Positions 1 through 9,883 of a stretch of 64,000 nt of DNA are shown here, piece by piece. Below the pieces are notes generated by a model. It did no database searches and had not been told where the DNA came from. It saw nothing but the letters and a program-made list of their open reading frames with translations. The number at the start of each line of letters is the position of its first letter. Position 1 is the stretch's first letter. Source of the DNA: Owenia fusiformis (lineage: Eukaryota > Annelida > Polychaeta > Sabellida > Oweniidae); contig CAIIXF020000003.1 of assembly GCA_903813345.2 (NCBI GenBank), positions 10,680,931 to 10,744,930 on the forward strand, given 5' to 3'. Position numbers and translations under genes: made by a program.

Positions 1-155
1 ATCAGTGGTCATTTACTGTGTCAACTTAGTAACCCTTGCATATCGTGCTCACTCAAGTATTGAATAATTTTTTTATGATCTAAATGTTTGTGGTTTATAA
101 AAAATGTGATATATTTTAGGTAGAAATACATTAATTAATATATTCATTCAAACAG

Positions 156-209
156 CACTAGAATGCGGGAAGAAAGAGCAATGGTGACAAAATGCAGACA
201 GAATTTTCC
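156..209 (+). CDS. possible upstream coding exon of the TRAF7-like gene
   Basis: A 54-nt open stretch lies between an AG (154-155) and a strong donor GTAAGG (210). It reads TRMREERAMVTKCRQNF plus two bases, which the first base of exon 9753 would complete to CCT (Pro). The phase therefore matches, and the charged helical composition would suit the coiled coil between zinc fingers and propeller. The acceptor has a weak pyrimidine tract, the implied intron is 9.5 kb, and a phase match occurs by chance one time in three. Confidence 0.35.
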
Positions 210-659
210 GTAAGGGTTTCAAACATTTCTGAACACAATCATACATGTACTTCATGTGAACTGTTATTTTTAGTGCTGTATTTATATAATTTCACGTATT
301 AAAAACATATTTTCCAGCAATGACTTCAAATTCGGAACCACACCCATATCACATTTTCTTCAATAACTCCAAACATGTGTAAACATTGACCATGTGCATA
401 TAAATTCAGATTTCACGAGCTCTTTCCTATTCGAGTACTCATACACCCCTGCATGGATTTGAGTTGGATTCGCCTTTTATACGTGAGCCGACACACTCGC
501 AAACGCTGATTGGATAAAGATTGCGAGAATCTTTAAGATCCTCCGTAAGATTGCTTGCAATCTTTAAACTCTAGTTTAATCTGTAGATCTGTAAATCACT
601 GTCATCTGTCGTTTCAAATGCATTGTCATTGGATAATAAAATAGAAATCATATCATGCC
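210..659. other. no recognisable feature
   Basis: AT-rich sequence with no convincing exon, RNA gene or repeat, apart from the donor belonging to the doubtful exon at 156-209. If that exon is real this is intron. Confidence 0.5.
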
Positions 660-672
660 ATGATATATGAAA

Positions 673-1168
673 TATATATATGTATTCCATACCTGATGAG
701 GTTTCAGGGACATATCAACCGGGAATATATTCCATATCCGGGCAAATATTTTTCGTATGTCCCGCTCCAACGGAGCTCCGGGACATATAAATCGTATGTC
801 CCGCTCAAAAAATGTAAAAAAAAATTTTTGAATAAATTCGGGAAAAAAATTTGAAAATAATAATTTGAAAAAAAATTGTGGAAAAAAATTATGTAAAAAA
901 ATTGTGAAAAAATGTTTAAAATAAATTCTGAAAAAGAATTATGCAAAAAATGTTCATTTTTGAAATACATGCTTTGGGATACATGCTTATTATTTCAAAC
1001 CTCATCAGGTATGGAATACAACAGTTATGCACGGTCGGTTTGGATACAGGAAATATCCCTTGGGATATACAATATTCCCTTGGTCCCTTGGTCCCGTCGG
1101 TAAGATATATTGTATATCCCTCGGGATATTCCCTGTATCCAAAACCTCCCAGTGCATAACCTCTATAT
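673..1168. mobile_element. double-hairpin module flanked by 13-bp direct repeats
   Basis: Perfect 23-bp inverted arms at 682-704 and 997-1019 (GTATTCCATACCTGATGAGG core) enclose a CCCGCTCC motif and an A-rich core. A second palindrome follows, with arms about 1024-1074 and 1105-1160 starting GTTATGCAC. The direct repeat ATGATATATGAAA stands at 660-672 and 1169-1181 and could be a target duplication. A related module with the same order of parts is at 26576-26870. No coding capacity is seen. Confidence 0.55.
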
Positions 1169-1257
1169 ATGATATATGAAAAGATGTATTCTTTACTTTT
1201 AAAGAGTAATCAATTAAATGTCTTGAATGATATTGTCAATCTTCAATTGAAACTTCT

Positions 1258-2124
1258 TCAATCAAAAGTCCTATTGTCAAACTTTGTCAGTGATCTCTCC
1301 ACAGCAGCCTTGCACATTTCATTAAGATTCTTTGTATTGGTGTCATCCTCAGTATCCAAATTGTCCTTGGTGACTTGAGTTTGCATATTTCTTCGATTGC
1401 ATTTTACAAGTTGAAAAGTGTCAGTAGATTTATTTTTTGTTATTGTTAATAATGTTCTCTGCGTTTCAACACACTTCACGGTAGGGCAGCATTGTATTTC
1501 TTTATTCCTATGCTCAGTAATATTGCTGTTTATCGTTATATTTCCAATTATTGGTTCATGATTGCATTGTTTATTCCCGTGATGTTCATGTTCTTGTAAT
1601 GGTTCAATCTTGTGATTTTGGGGATATTCATCCGAATGTGTATTAGGAGACTTAGAGGGCTCTGCTTCACTTAAGGGGTCATCTGAAATTTTCAACTGAA
1701 CAGCATGACACTGTTGTGTCTGAAGTGATTGTTTCAACATTTTTTCAAAACACTGCTTCATTGTCTGAGATGGTCCCTTAATATCATATTTGGTTGATCT
1801 ACTTTCCAAATTAGGTGTACTTGACTCTTGTATGTTCAACTCCACAGTTGATTGACCAATATAGCTGCTCTCAGTATTGTTCCCTGAATCAACTGAGTTG
1901 AAATGTTCATTGATGCGAGTAATCATATAAATATCACGCCTGGCCTTGCTGTTCATGTTTTTGACCTCTATAACAGGTGTGCTTGAAGTGTCATGGCTTG
2001 AAAATTTTAATGTGACTGTCGTTTCTGTCGAAGTTCCTTGAACTCTGTAGTCCATAAATCCTTGTCCTTGTTGATATAACACCTCAATTAGATTCTCTAG
2101 CACGTTAGGTAACATGTTGTTCAT
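1258..2124 (-). CDS. 288-codon single-exon ORF, unknown function, likely element-encoded
   Basis: An intact minus-strand ORF from ATG to stop with no recognised domain. Residues ~1-35 form a predicted helix (MLPNVLENLIEVLYQQG) followed by a strand-rich segment (YRVQGTSTETTVTLKF). A basic KARRDIYMITRINEHF motif follows near residue 80, and the rest is hydrophilic, rich in Asn, Thr, Ser and Gln, with scattered Cys/His pairs. There is no signal peptide or membrane segment. The retrocopy at 4525-5772 encodes the same plan: N-terminal helix, ITLQY strand and a basic SPSRLMRDTNRISAF motif. It lies downstream, on the same strand, of the CCAAT/TATA promoter near 3550, from which it is separated by minisatellite. 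I infer a transposable-element ORF or a lineage-specific gene. Confidence 0.6.
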   Translation of the reverse strand: MNNMLPNVLENLIEVLYQQGQGFMDYRVQGTSTETTVTLKFSSHDTSSTPVIEVKNMNSKARRDIYMITRINEHFNSVDSGNNTESSYIGQSTVELNIQESSTPNLESRSTKYDIKGPSQTMKQCFEKMLKQSLQTQQCHAVQLKISDDPLSEAEPSKSPNTHSDEYPQNHKIEPLQEHEHHGNKQCNHEPIIGNITINSNITEHRNKEIQCCPTVKCVETQRTLLTITKNKSTDTFQLVKCNRRNMQTQVTKDNLDTEDDTNTKNLNEMCKAAVERSLTKFDNRTFD

Positions 2125-2139
2125 AAATTACTCCTTATG

Positions 2140-3240
2140 TCCTGGAGTATCCTACACTATCCTGTGTACACTAAACTTCTCTGTTCTCCACAGAGGAAAC
2201 CATTTAAACAATGTTACAAGATGTGTAGCACACGCTTTACACCGGGTAGGTTGGTGGAAAAATCGGGCGATCCCGTGCTTCCTTGTTCTGCACAAAGGAA
2301 CTTCCTTCAACAATGTTTCAAAATGCCCCTGTTCGTAACCAAGATCCAATTCCTTTGTGAAACCTTATTATCCTTTGCACTTATGTCCAGGTTGCAAATA
2401 TGGGTACAAATGCCCAGTGCAAATAAATTGGGTTGCAGATTAGGATGCAACTCTCCTAAATGTCCTCCACACCTCTAACAGGTGGCAATTATGAGTTTAA
2501 ATATTTCTTAGGTTCCAAATATCCAAATGATCCTTTATCCGAGTTGCAATCTGGTGCAAGCCTCCTTTATAGGGTGCAATAGGTGCAAATATCCTTAAGT
2601 TCCTTTATCTTAGTTGCAAACGGATACAAATGTTATTTATGGGGTGCAACCGGAGCAAATATCCCTAAATTCCTTTATCCGAGTTGCAAATGTCCTTTAT
2701 GGGTGCAACCTGGTGTAAATTCTCTTAAATTCTCTCATCCGGGGTGCAACCTGGTGCTAACCTCCTTCATGGGTGCAACCTGGTGCAAATATCCTTAAAT
2801 TCCTTTTTCAGAGTTGCAACCTGGTGCAAACCTCCTTTATGGGTGCAACCTTGTGCAAATATCCCTAAATTCCTTTATCAGAGTTGCAACCTGGTGCAAA
2901 CCTCCTTTATGGGTGCAAACTGGTGGAAATCCTTGGCAAGTTGGCAACAGTTGAGGTTGATGCTAAACGGTGCGATCCAGAGCAAATCCTAACTTCTCTA
3001 TTCTGCACAGAGGAAACCAATGCAACAGTGTTCCAAGTTGCGCAGCACACATTCGCACTAGTTTAGGTTGGTGCTGAGTGGTGCGATCCGGAGCTTTCTT
3101 GCTCTGCACAAGGGAACTTCGCGCAACTATGTTTTAAAATGTGCAACACGCGTTTGCACCAGTTGAGGTTTGTGCTAAACGGTGGGATCCAGAGCAATCC
3201 TAACTTCTCTATTCTGCACAGAGGAAAACGAACTGAAGCA
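2140..3240. repeat. element 1 arrays: GTGCAA minisatellite flanked by GAGGAAACC modules
   Basis: From about 2510 to 2950 a 70-bp unit built around GGGTGCAACCTGGTGCAAAT repeats, with GGGTGCAAC at 2701, 2771, 2841 and 2911. On either side (2140-2330, 2935-3060, 3065-3240) are diverged copies of a longer module containing TTCTGCACAGAGGAAACC and TTGCACCAGTTGAGGTT-like sequence. The same GTGCAACCTGGTGCAA unit dominates element 2 at 24-25.4 kb. Short open frames here are by-products of periodicity. Confidence 0.85.
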
Positions 3241-3548
3241 ATGAAATTAGATTGATACATCTCTCAGTCAATTACACAATAAATATTACCACTCACAATC
3301 TTGATGTTGTACTGCCGAACTCCTTATTCCCCCAATATTCCAAACACATCAAACGCAATTTTGCTAGATCTCCTACGAAAATAACATCCGATGCTTATCA
3401 ACGCACTGTTGATCAATCTTCAAATTCAGAAATGCACGAGCTTACAATCTTGAATGCTCTGTATAAAACTCAGATCTTGTCCTGTTCTGTATAAAAACCC
3501 AATCTTGTTCTGCTCGAAGAGAGTTTCACAAACTTGTTAAATTGTTTA

Positions 3549-3600
3549 TATTATATATGCCCCGCGTGGATGTCCAAGAGTTCCTAATTCTGATTGGTTG
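3549..3600 (-). promoter_or_regulatory. predicted CCAAT/TATA promoter of element 1
   Basis: On the minus strand a CCAATCAG box (plus-strand CTGATTGG at 3590-3597) lies about 35-40 bp upstream of CCACGCGGGGCATATATAA. The same two blocks at nearly the same spacing occur at 26944-26993, where the TATA reads GGGGCATATAAAAGG. Conservation between two otherwise diverged copies supports function. Transcription would run towards the 288-codon ORF. Confidence 0.6.
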
Positions 3601-3601
3601 C

Positions 3602-3901
3602 AGTCTCAATCCCTTTCCGGAAATGAAATTCTCAAGAATGATCATGCCACTTACATACTAAAAATGGGATCAAGAAACTCGTAAATTATTAAAAAAATCA
3701 AAATTCTTTTGGAAAGATCATATCCCAATAATTGATCCGCCACTCTCATAAACTCACCAGTTCTACTGAAATTCCTGTAAAATGGCTTTTTTCAGATTTT
3801 GAATAAATGATTACATTGACTTCCTTACTTCCTGAATTTTTAGAACGAAACCAGGATTTGTGAAACGAAAACACTAAATAGATAATCAATTTTCATCACA
3901 T
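3602..3901. mobile_element. probable right end of element 1
   Basis: No coding signal. The sequence ends at 3892-3901 with TTTCATCACA, identical to the right terminus of element 2 (27491-27500), so 3901 is proposed as the element boundary. The left boundary of element 1 is not resolved. Confidence 0.45.
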
Positions 3902-4510
3902 CATATAAATCCGACAAAAAAAGAACAAATGTCTATTCTTTAGAGGCGTGTAGATTCAGGTTTTCACCAGAAACTGGTCTTCACTTGAGAGTGGTGTTTG
4001 TTATAACCAATTGCACTGTTGTTAAAGGCCCACTATACTTAATTTAGAAGAAAAAATAAATAATAATTTAAACATGTTACACACTTGCTCAAATATGACA
4101 CAAAGTTTGATTTGCTTTAATATTGAACCAAAAAAAACTCACATAGAAAAAAGCATTTCAAGTTCAGAAATCATTGTCATAATTGTAAAAGAAGAGGTGG
4201 GAAAGTCCCAGAGCTTTAGCGATGACAGACATATATGCGTATCACCTTTGTTTGCAGAAATTTTTACTAGTTGATTTTCTAATATAACACAATGTTGTGA
4301 TGGTTTAATAGATTTAAGTATATTATTTACATCTTTCTTTATCTTGATGTGAAATTACAAGCTTTGATATTTGTTTACATGTCAGAAATTAACATAATAT
4401 TTTTCTAAGCATTTATAAGAAAATTTTGAATGCAACATTTTTATTTGTCGATTTTGACCAATCAGAGATGTGGGTAATCTCAATACAGGTTTACATTATA
4501 AGTGTATGTC
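3902..4510. other. no recognisable feature
   Basis: AT-rich intergenic or intronic sequence. I see no exon, repeat or RNA gene that I can support. Confidence 0.5.
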
Positions 4511-4524
4511 ATCTTTGAACTCTG
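4511..4524 (+). repeat. 5' target-site duplication of the retrocopy
   Basis: ATCTTTGAACTCTG, repeated exactly at 5773-5786 straight after the poly(A) tail. Confidence 0.85.
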
Positions 4525-5772
4525 TATTGTATAAAAGTGGTAAACCGAAAAGCAGGAAAAAAATTTGCTCGTAAAAGATAGTAAAAATCAGTGAAATAAA
4601 GAACATTATAAGAAATATTTTGAGATACAATGATTCCTAAGATAGTGGAGCATCTGATCAGTGAACTACATGAAGAAGGGTGCATCCTCGGAGGATATAA
4701 GATAAATGCAACAAACAATGGAATATCTATCACATTGCAATATGTAGTACACCATCTTGGTGACCCAAGTTCAGAAACTAGAAGCAAATCACCAAGTAGG
4801 CTAATGAGAGACACAAACAGGATTAGTGCTTTCAATGCCAGTAAAAAAAATAGTGAGTAGTGTTCCAAACCATGAACAAATAGGATTACATGAACAGTCA
4901 ACACCTGTGAAACCTGGTCAAAATACATATAGTGATGATGTGTTTATCAATACTGATAACAGTCAAATTGTAAACAATAACACTGATACAGAGAATTCAC
5001 CAAATACAGAAGACAGTGGATTTACTTCATTATTACAGACTCCCCAGAATCAACAAAGTAAACACAAGTACACAAACGGATAATAAAGTGAAGATACACC
5101 AGTCTTGTGCAACAGAACTTAAGATGAAACATGTCGCAACTAAAACAGACAATATGGACAGAAAACATAGAGGCTGCAATGTAAATATTAAGAAACAGAT
5201 GGACAACAAATCAACTGAGTGCAAAATTGATAAAGATACCAAAGAAACAAACACAGATTCTGATACGACATGCGATGTTGCAGCGCTAACAAACTTCAGT
5301 ATGGCAACATGTGAAGGGAGGTATATGCGCTTCATTGATAAGATCGGAGAGGATTATATGTAATGTTGTTATGTCCATGACTACATAATGATGAATATGA
5401 ACTTAATAATACGGAAATAAATGTAGGAACGTGAACATATATAACAAATTGTGCCAAGTACTATTGATTGATTTAAATGTTAATTGCACAAAATAGGTAC
5501 ATATTCACAAGAAATGATCCAGATGATGGGATGCAAATGATTCTTGTCAAAAATGGTTGAGTTAAGACTGTGAAAATTTTGAGAACTCTATCTATCTGGA
5601 ATTCCAGTAGTTTTTGAGGAATAACATTATTTCACTTTCTAAGCTTGAAGTTTTAAGACTACTATCAAGAAAATCTCTATACATTTGATAATTCCTATGT
5701 AGAATATGTTATGTTAATATGTTATCTAGAAAGGAGAAATAAATATCTATATAAAAAAAAAAAGAAAAAAAA
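4525..5772 (+). pseudogene. processed retrocopy of a gene related to the 288-codon ORF
   Basis: The unit is flanked by the 14-bp direct repeat ATCTTTGAACTCTG (4511-4524 and 5773-5786) and ends in an A-rich tail (about 5751-5772) just after AATAAA, the hallmarks of LINE-type reverse transcription of an mRNA. It has a ~105-nt leader, then ATG at 4630. The reading frame starts MIPKIVEHLISELHEEG, includes ITLQYVVH and SPSRLMRDTNRISAF, and is broken twice: near 4845-4852 in a run of eight A, and near 5060. The last open segment ends at 5363. Later residues are hydrophilic, with STQTDNK and TKTDN repeats. It is a dead copy in its present form. The parent gene is not the 288-codon ORF itself but a relative. 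Confidence 0.85.
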
Positions 5773-5786
5773 ATCTTTGAACTCTG
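5773..5786 (+). repeat. 3' target-site duplication of the retrocopy
   Basis: Exact match to 4511-4524. The first A could belong to the tail, so the duplication is 13 or 14 bp. Confidence 0.85.
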
Positions 5787-6561
5787 GGGTTAATCCTCCC
5801 TGGTGTAAAAGGGGCATATAACAGTATAATCCCCTGAATACACGTCTGACCATCGACAATGTGACAGTGACAAAATATACCGTAGTACACTTTTGATGTA
5901 CGATGTCATTTCCGCCATTTTAGATCGCCATTTTCTAGAATGAGGAAGCGAGGTAAGAACTAGCATTGATTTGATCAATATTGTGTCAGTTCATCATCAG
6001 GTAGTTGTTGCATTCGATTTGTAATTAAGTTGCAAATATGCATATCTACTTCAAATGATTTTCAGCAACTTCAATATCTTGTTATAGATCTACCCAGTAC
6101 GTCAGGGATCTCTAAATCTTGACTGAATTTCGCAAAATTCTCTCTAATTTTTGTTTTGCTATGCAAATAACAGCCAAACTACGACTAACACAACTTAAGA
6201 TAAGTATACAAATATACATCCAGAGTTAATGCAAAACCGCTTTTTACTTTGGATGCTACTACGAAAAATAGATAATGTATGTTGTCAACTCGAATGTATG
6301 TTGTCACATTGGCCTTAACAGATCTCAATTCACAGTTAATTTTACAGTGAATGAAATGCTATAATGTACGTGTAATAGAAGGAACATATTTGATAATAAA
6401 GTAATAATACTAATAGGCATATCAGATATATTTACTGTAATATTTTGTCCGTTAATCCGTAAAATTGTCATTGATATGATTAAATTTCAATGTTAGTTTT
6501 TCTTAATTCTTCTTTTGTGTTCCATAACCTGGCTTTTGAACTTCTGCACTTTCCAGATATA

Positions 6562-7180
6562 CAGAGTGTCCCAAAGTATGCCCCCCCCCTAGGCAGACAT
6601 ATGCCAATTTCTCCATAGTATGTGTCATATATCATTTTTAAGCTTATCCAAAGTTACATTGATTTGCCAAATATGATGGTTCAAATGGTAAAAAGTAACA
6701 GGCATTTCAAAAATTAGTGTTTTGCCAAAAAGTTCATTTCAGTATCCTGGAAACAGCCCTGACCTGAATTTGACAGAAAATATGGATGCTATTCTCGAAG
6801 ATAGGATGGATATTGAGTTCTAAAAATATGACGTTTAGGGTAGATTCTCCAAGGAAACTCTTCTTATGCCTTAAAAAGGTATTATGAGGATTACAAAATG
6901 CCATATCCCTATTTGAAGCCTTTTTAAGGTCATATATGGAAAGTATTGCTGCTGTTAACATGGCGGCTAAGGAGACACACCGACTATTGTTTTGGTGTAA
7001 AACAGACTTTAATTTTGGTCAAACACTAACTTTTGAAATTCCTGTAACTTTTTCCATTTGTGAGTTGAACCATGATACTTGGCAAATTAATGTAACTTTG
7101 GATGCGCTTTAAAATGATATATGACACATACTATGAGGACACTATGTCTGCCTAGGGGCCCATACTTTCGGGACACCCTG
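6562..7180 (+). mobile_element. Tc1/mariner-type relic with ~170-bp inverted ends and TA duplication
   Basis: Starts CAGAGTGTCCCAAAGTATG and ends CATACTTTCGGGACACCCTG, with TA immediately outside (6560-6561 and 7181-7182). The inverted ends extend inward about 170 bp. In the middle, 6737-6820 translates to FQYPGNSPDLNLTENMDAIL, the NSPDLNP-EN motif carrying a DDE catalytic Asp of Tc1-like transposases. A weaker match to the transposase C-terminus (MESIAAVNMAAKETHRLL) lies near 6935-6990. Most of the gene is missing. Confidence 0.88.
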
Positions 7181-7893
7181 TAGCATAAATTTTGAAAGTC
7201 ATCTTGGATTAGCTAGTATAGATCTCTCCATGAACTCCTTAAGATTATTAAAATTCATCAAAGTGCAACTAAACATAACGTAACGTACCGAAGCAGAGTG
7301 GTCAAAGAGGTCGGAAGATAACACGCCATGGTCACATATGAATCACTATATTAACTATTTCATAAAATAAAATAGCATTCAACGAAAAAAATCACTTTTA
7401 CCTGTTTATCTGTACTAGGGATACAGGAGCATGTTCGTTGAACATCACTTGTTACGCATAAAACCCTTAATGCATTTTGAAATTAAATCATTGCAATGTT
7501 TAATATTATAACTCATGAATTTCAATTACAGGGACAACATACACTGTGAGTTGACAACGTACATTTCTGATTTTTTAAATTATACCAAATGCATGAATAT
7601 TTATTAAATCTTCAGGCGTCTTAAACTGTGTAGTTTAGAGAAACACATTCTCATAAAAATATTCCACACTCTGAGACGTCAGGGGAGAAAATTATCAAAG
7701 GAAATGTGTAAAAAACAACATTTTTCCAACCGAACAATTGTATGGGTAGACTTACAACGAAAAAAATCGAGCACTGCTCGAAGATCTTTTAACGTAATTA
7801 GAAAAATAAATGTCTTTGAAATCGAATACACGTGGAATCAAACCTGAAATTTATTTTTGAAAACCTGCATCAAACCTACATCATGGTCTTTGG
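7181..7893. other. no gene; inner inverted-repeat arm only
   Basis: Contains the right arm (7526-7563) of the inverted pair whose left arm is 6267-6304. Nothing else recognisable. Confidence 0.5.
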
Positions 7894-7897
7894 TTAA

Positions 7898-9269
7898 GCT
7901 ATGTTCACATCAACGGCGAATGCCACGCTTCAAAGCGGCGAACAAAGCGCCGTCATTTTTGTTCATACCAACGGCGCTTTGATGGCGCTTTAAAGCGGCT
8001 TGTAAAGTGGCACCAAAGCGTAACAAAGCTTGATTAAAGCGGCGGGGTCATAATAGGTCTTAGAAAAGCTCGGAGTAAAGCGGGATATTCGGCAAGAACG
8101 CCAAGATTTTTTAAACTATTTAAAAATTTTGGGCGCTCTGTTACGAATTGATTAAAGCGCCGAGAGCGTATCAAAGCTGAACAAACCATAACAAAGCTCA
8201 GAAAAGCTTGACCCAAAGCGTAGGAAAGCTTAACATAGCTCTGATAGGTTCCCCACGCTTTGACCAGGCTTTGTTACGCTTGAAATCACGCTTTGATAAG
8301 CTTTGATAAGCATTATTACGCTTTGATGCGATTATGACGCTTTAAATCAGGCTCTGATACGATTCCCAAGCTCTGTTGTGCATTGTTACGCATTGGAAAA
8401 TGTCGAGATCGCCGATTTCATGCCGCTATTGATCCAATGACTATATAAAGATGCAGTAGATCCATAAAACCATTGCATCTTTGACTCGAGAACACGATTG
8501 CAGAACAACAAGATCCAGAAATTCCAGATGGACCAGAGCATGACCTATCTGAATAAGACATCATGTTTGACGCACGGCGTGAAAGAGCATGAGGGAGCAT
8601 GAGGAAGCATGTCAGTCGTAGCAAAGCCTAACAAAGCGTTTCAATTCTTGATTAAAGCGTCTCAATTTGTTTGAAAGCTTGATAGTCCTTCATGAAAGCA
8701 TAACAAAGAGTGTCAGATATTGATGAAAGCGTCTGACCTCGTGTCAGATCTTCATGCCAGATCGTAGCAAATCTTGAGACATCTTAACGAAGCGTGTAAA
8801 GTGGTTACAGACCGTGAAGAGACTGGGGTCCCCGCTTTGAACCAAGCTCTGTTAAGCTTTCCTACGCTTTGGGTCAAGCTTTGCTGAGCTTTGTTACGGT
8901 TTGTTAAGCTTTGATACGCTCTCGGCGCTTTAATCAATTCGCAACAGAGTGCTCAAAATTTTTAAACAGTTTAAAAATTTTGGGCGCTCTTGCCGAATAT
9001 CCCGCTTTACTCCGAACTTGTCTATGACCTATTACCACTCGGACGCTTTAATCAAGCTTTGTTACGCTCTCGGCGCTTTAATCAATTCGCAACAGAGCGC
9101 TCAAAATTTTTGAACAGTTTAAAATTGTTTTAGCGCTCTTGTCGATTATCCCGCTTTACTCCGAGCTTTTCTACGACCCCGACGCTTTAATCAAGCTTTG
9201 TTACGCTTTGGTGCCGCTTTACAAGCCGCTTTAAAGCGCCATCAAAGCGCCATTGGTGTGAACGTAGCT
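7898..9269. mobile_element. foldback element built from AAAGCG/CGCTTT units, TTAA at both ends
   Basis: Left end GCTATGTTCACATCAACGGC and right end GCCATTGGTGTGAACGTAGC are inverted copies, with TTAA outside both (7894-7897, 9270-9273). The arms are made of short units such as CAAAGCGTAACAAAGCTTGA and become inverted (CTTTGTTACGCTTTG) in the right half. The centre contains a possible unique segment of ~200 bp at 8400-8620. No transposase motif. TTAA flanks would fit piggyBac-type insertion, but the site is short and AT-rich, so this is weak. Confidence 0.75.
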
Positions 9270-9354
9270 TTAATAGTGACATCGTACATCAAAAGTGTAC
9301 TACGATATATTTTGTCACTGTCACGTGACTGTACCTTGTCGATGGTTAGGCGTG

Positions 9355-9752
9355 GAATATATATTCAAACATAATGGAAATTAGAATGTGTGTATCCTGC
9401 CACCCCTGCAAAGTAATGGACTCGCCTACTTGGTCACTTGAAGTCACTTGCAAAATACATGTATATACATGTATAACCATTGACTTAAGGTTTCTTTGTA
9501 TTTATTTTTCTTTGAGATAATGAATGGATCTAAAAGATATACCTGTCTTCATGTTCAAAAATAGTCATAATCGAAGCTATTACCATCTGAAATCGTTTGC
9601 GATAACCTACATATACCTGAACATTTTTAAGATGGCCGCTAATACAAATCAAAATATGTTTTGTTAGGTAGGATTTGCTATTTCATGGAGTTGATGTTTT
9701 TCTAGATTAATTATTACGACAATATTAATTGACAAAATACTTGTATTTTCAG
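9355..9752. other. gene-proximal intron sequence, nothing recognised
   Basis: Leads into the acceptor at 9751-9752. Only AT-rich unique sequence is seen. Confidence 0.5.
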
Positions 9753-9883
9753 TGCCTTAAATGTTCTTCAGTCCCAGTATACAGTATTATGTGAGAAGGT
9801 AGAAAAGCTATCAAGCACTAGTCCACCATCCTCTGCCCAAGTCTATAGAAGTAACTCAGATAGAAGACATAGAGAGAGAACAG
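9753..9883 (+). CDS. TRAF7-like: TRAF7-like exon A (coiled-coil end and linker)
   Basis: The acceptor TTGTATTTTCAG and donor GTAAGT are both strong. After one base completing a codon, it reads ALNVLQSQYTVLCEKVEKLS and then a Ser/Pro and Arg-rich stretch ending in HRERT. The first 20 residues have heptad-like hydrophobic spacing, as expected just upstream of the propeller. It ends with one base of a split Gly codon that exon 19198 completes. Confidence 0.8.

Larger units (their letters stand above)
5841..9354. mobile_element. 3.5-kb unit bounded by an outer inverted repeat
   Basis: Arms 5841-5908 and 9277-9354 are imperfect inverted copies (shared TGACAGTGACAAAATATA and GTACACTTTTGATGTACGAT). 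Between them lie a second inverted pair (about 6267-6304 with 7526-7563), a Tc1/mariner relic (6562-7180) and a foldback (7898-9269), so several insertions are nested or stacked. No intact transposase is present. The ends are not mapped to a base. Confidence 0.6.
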
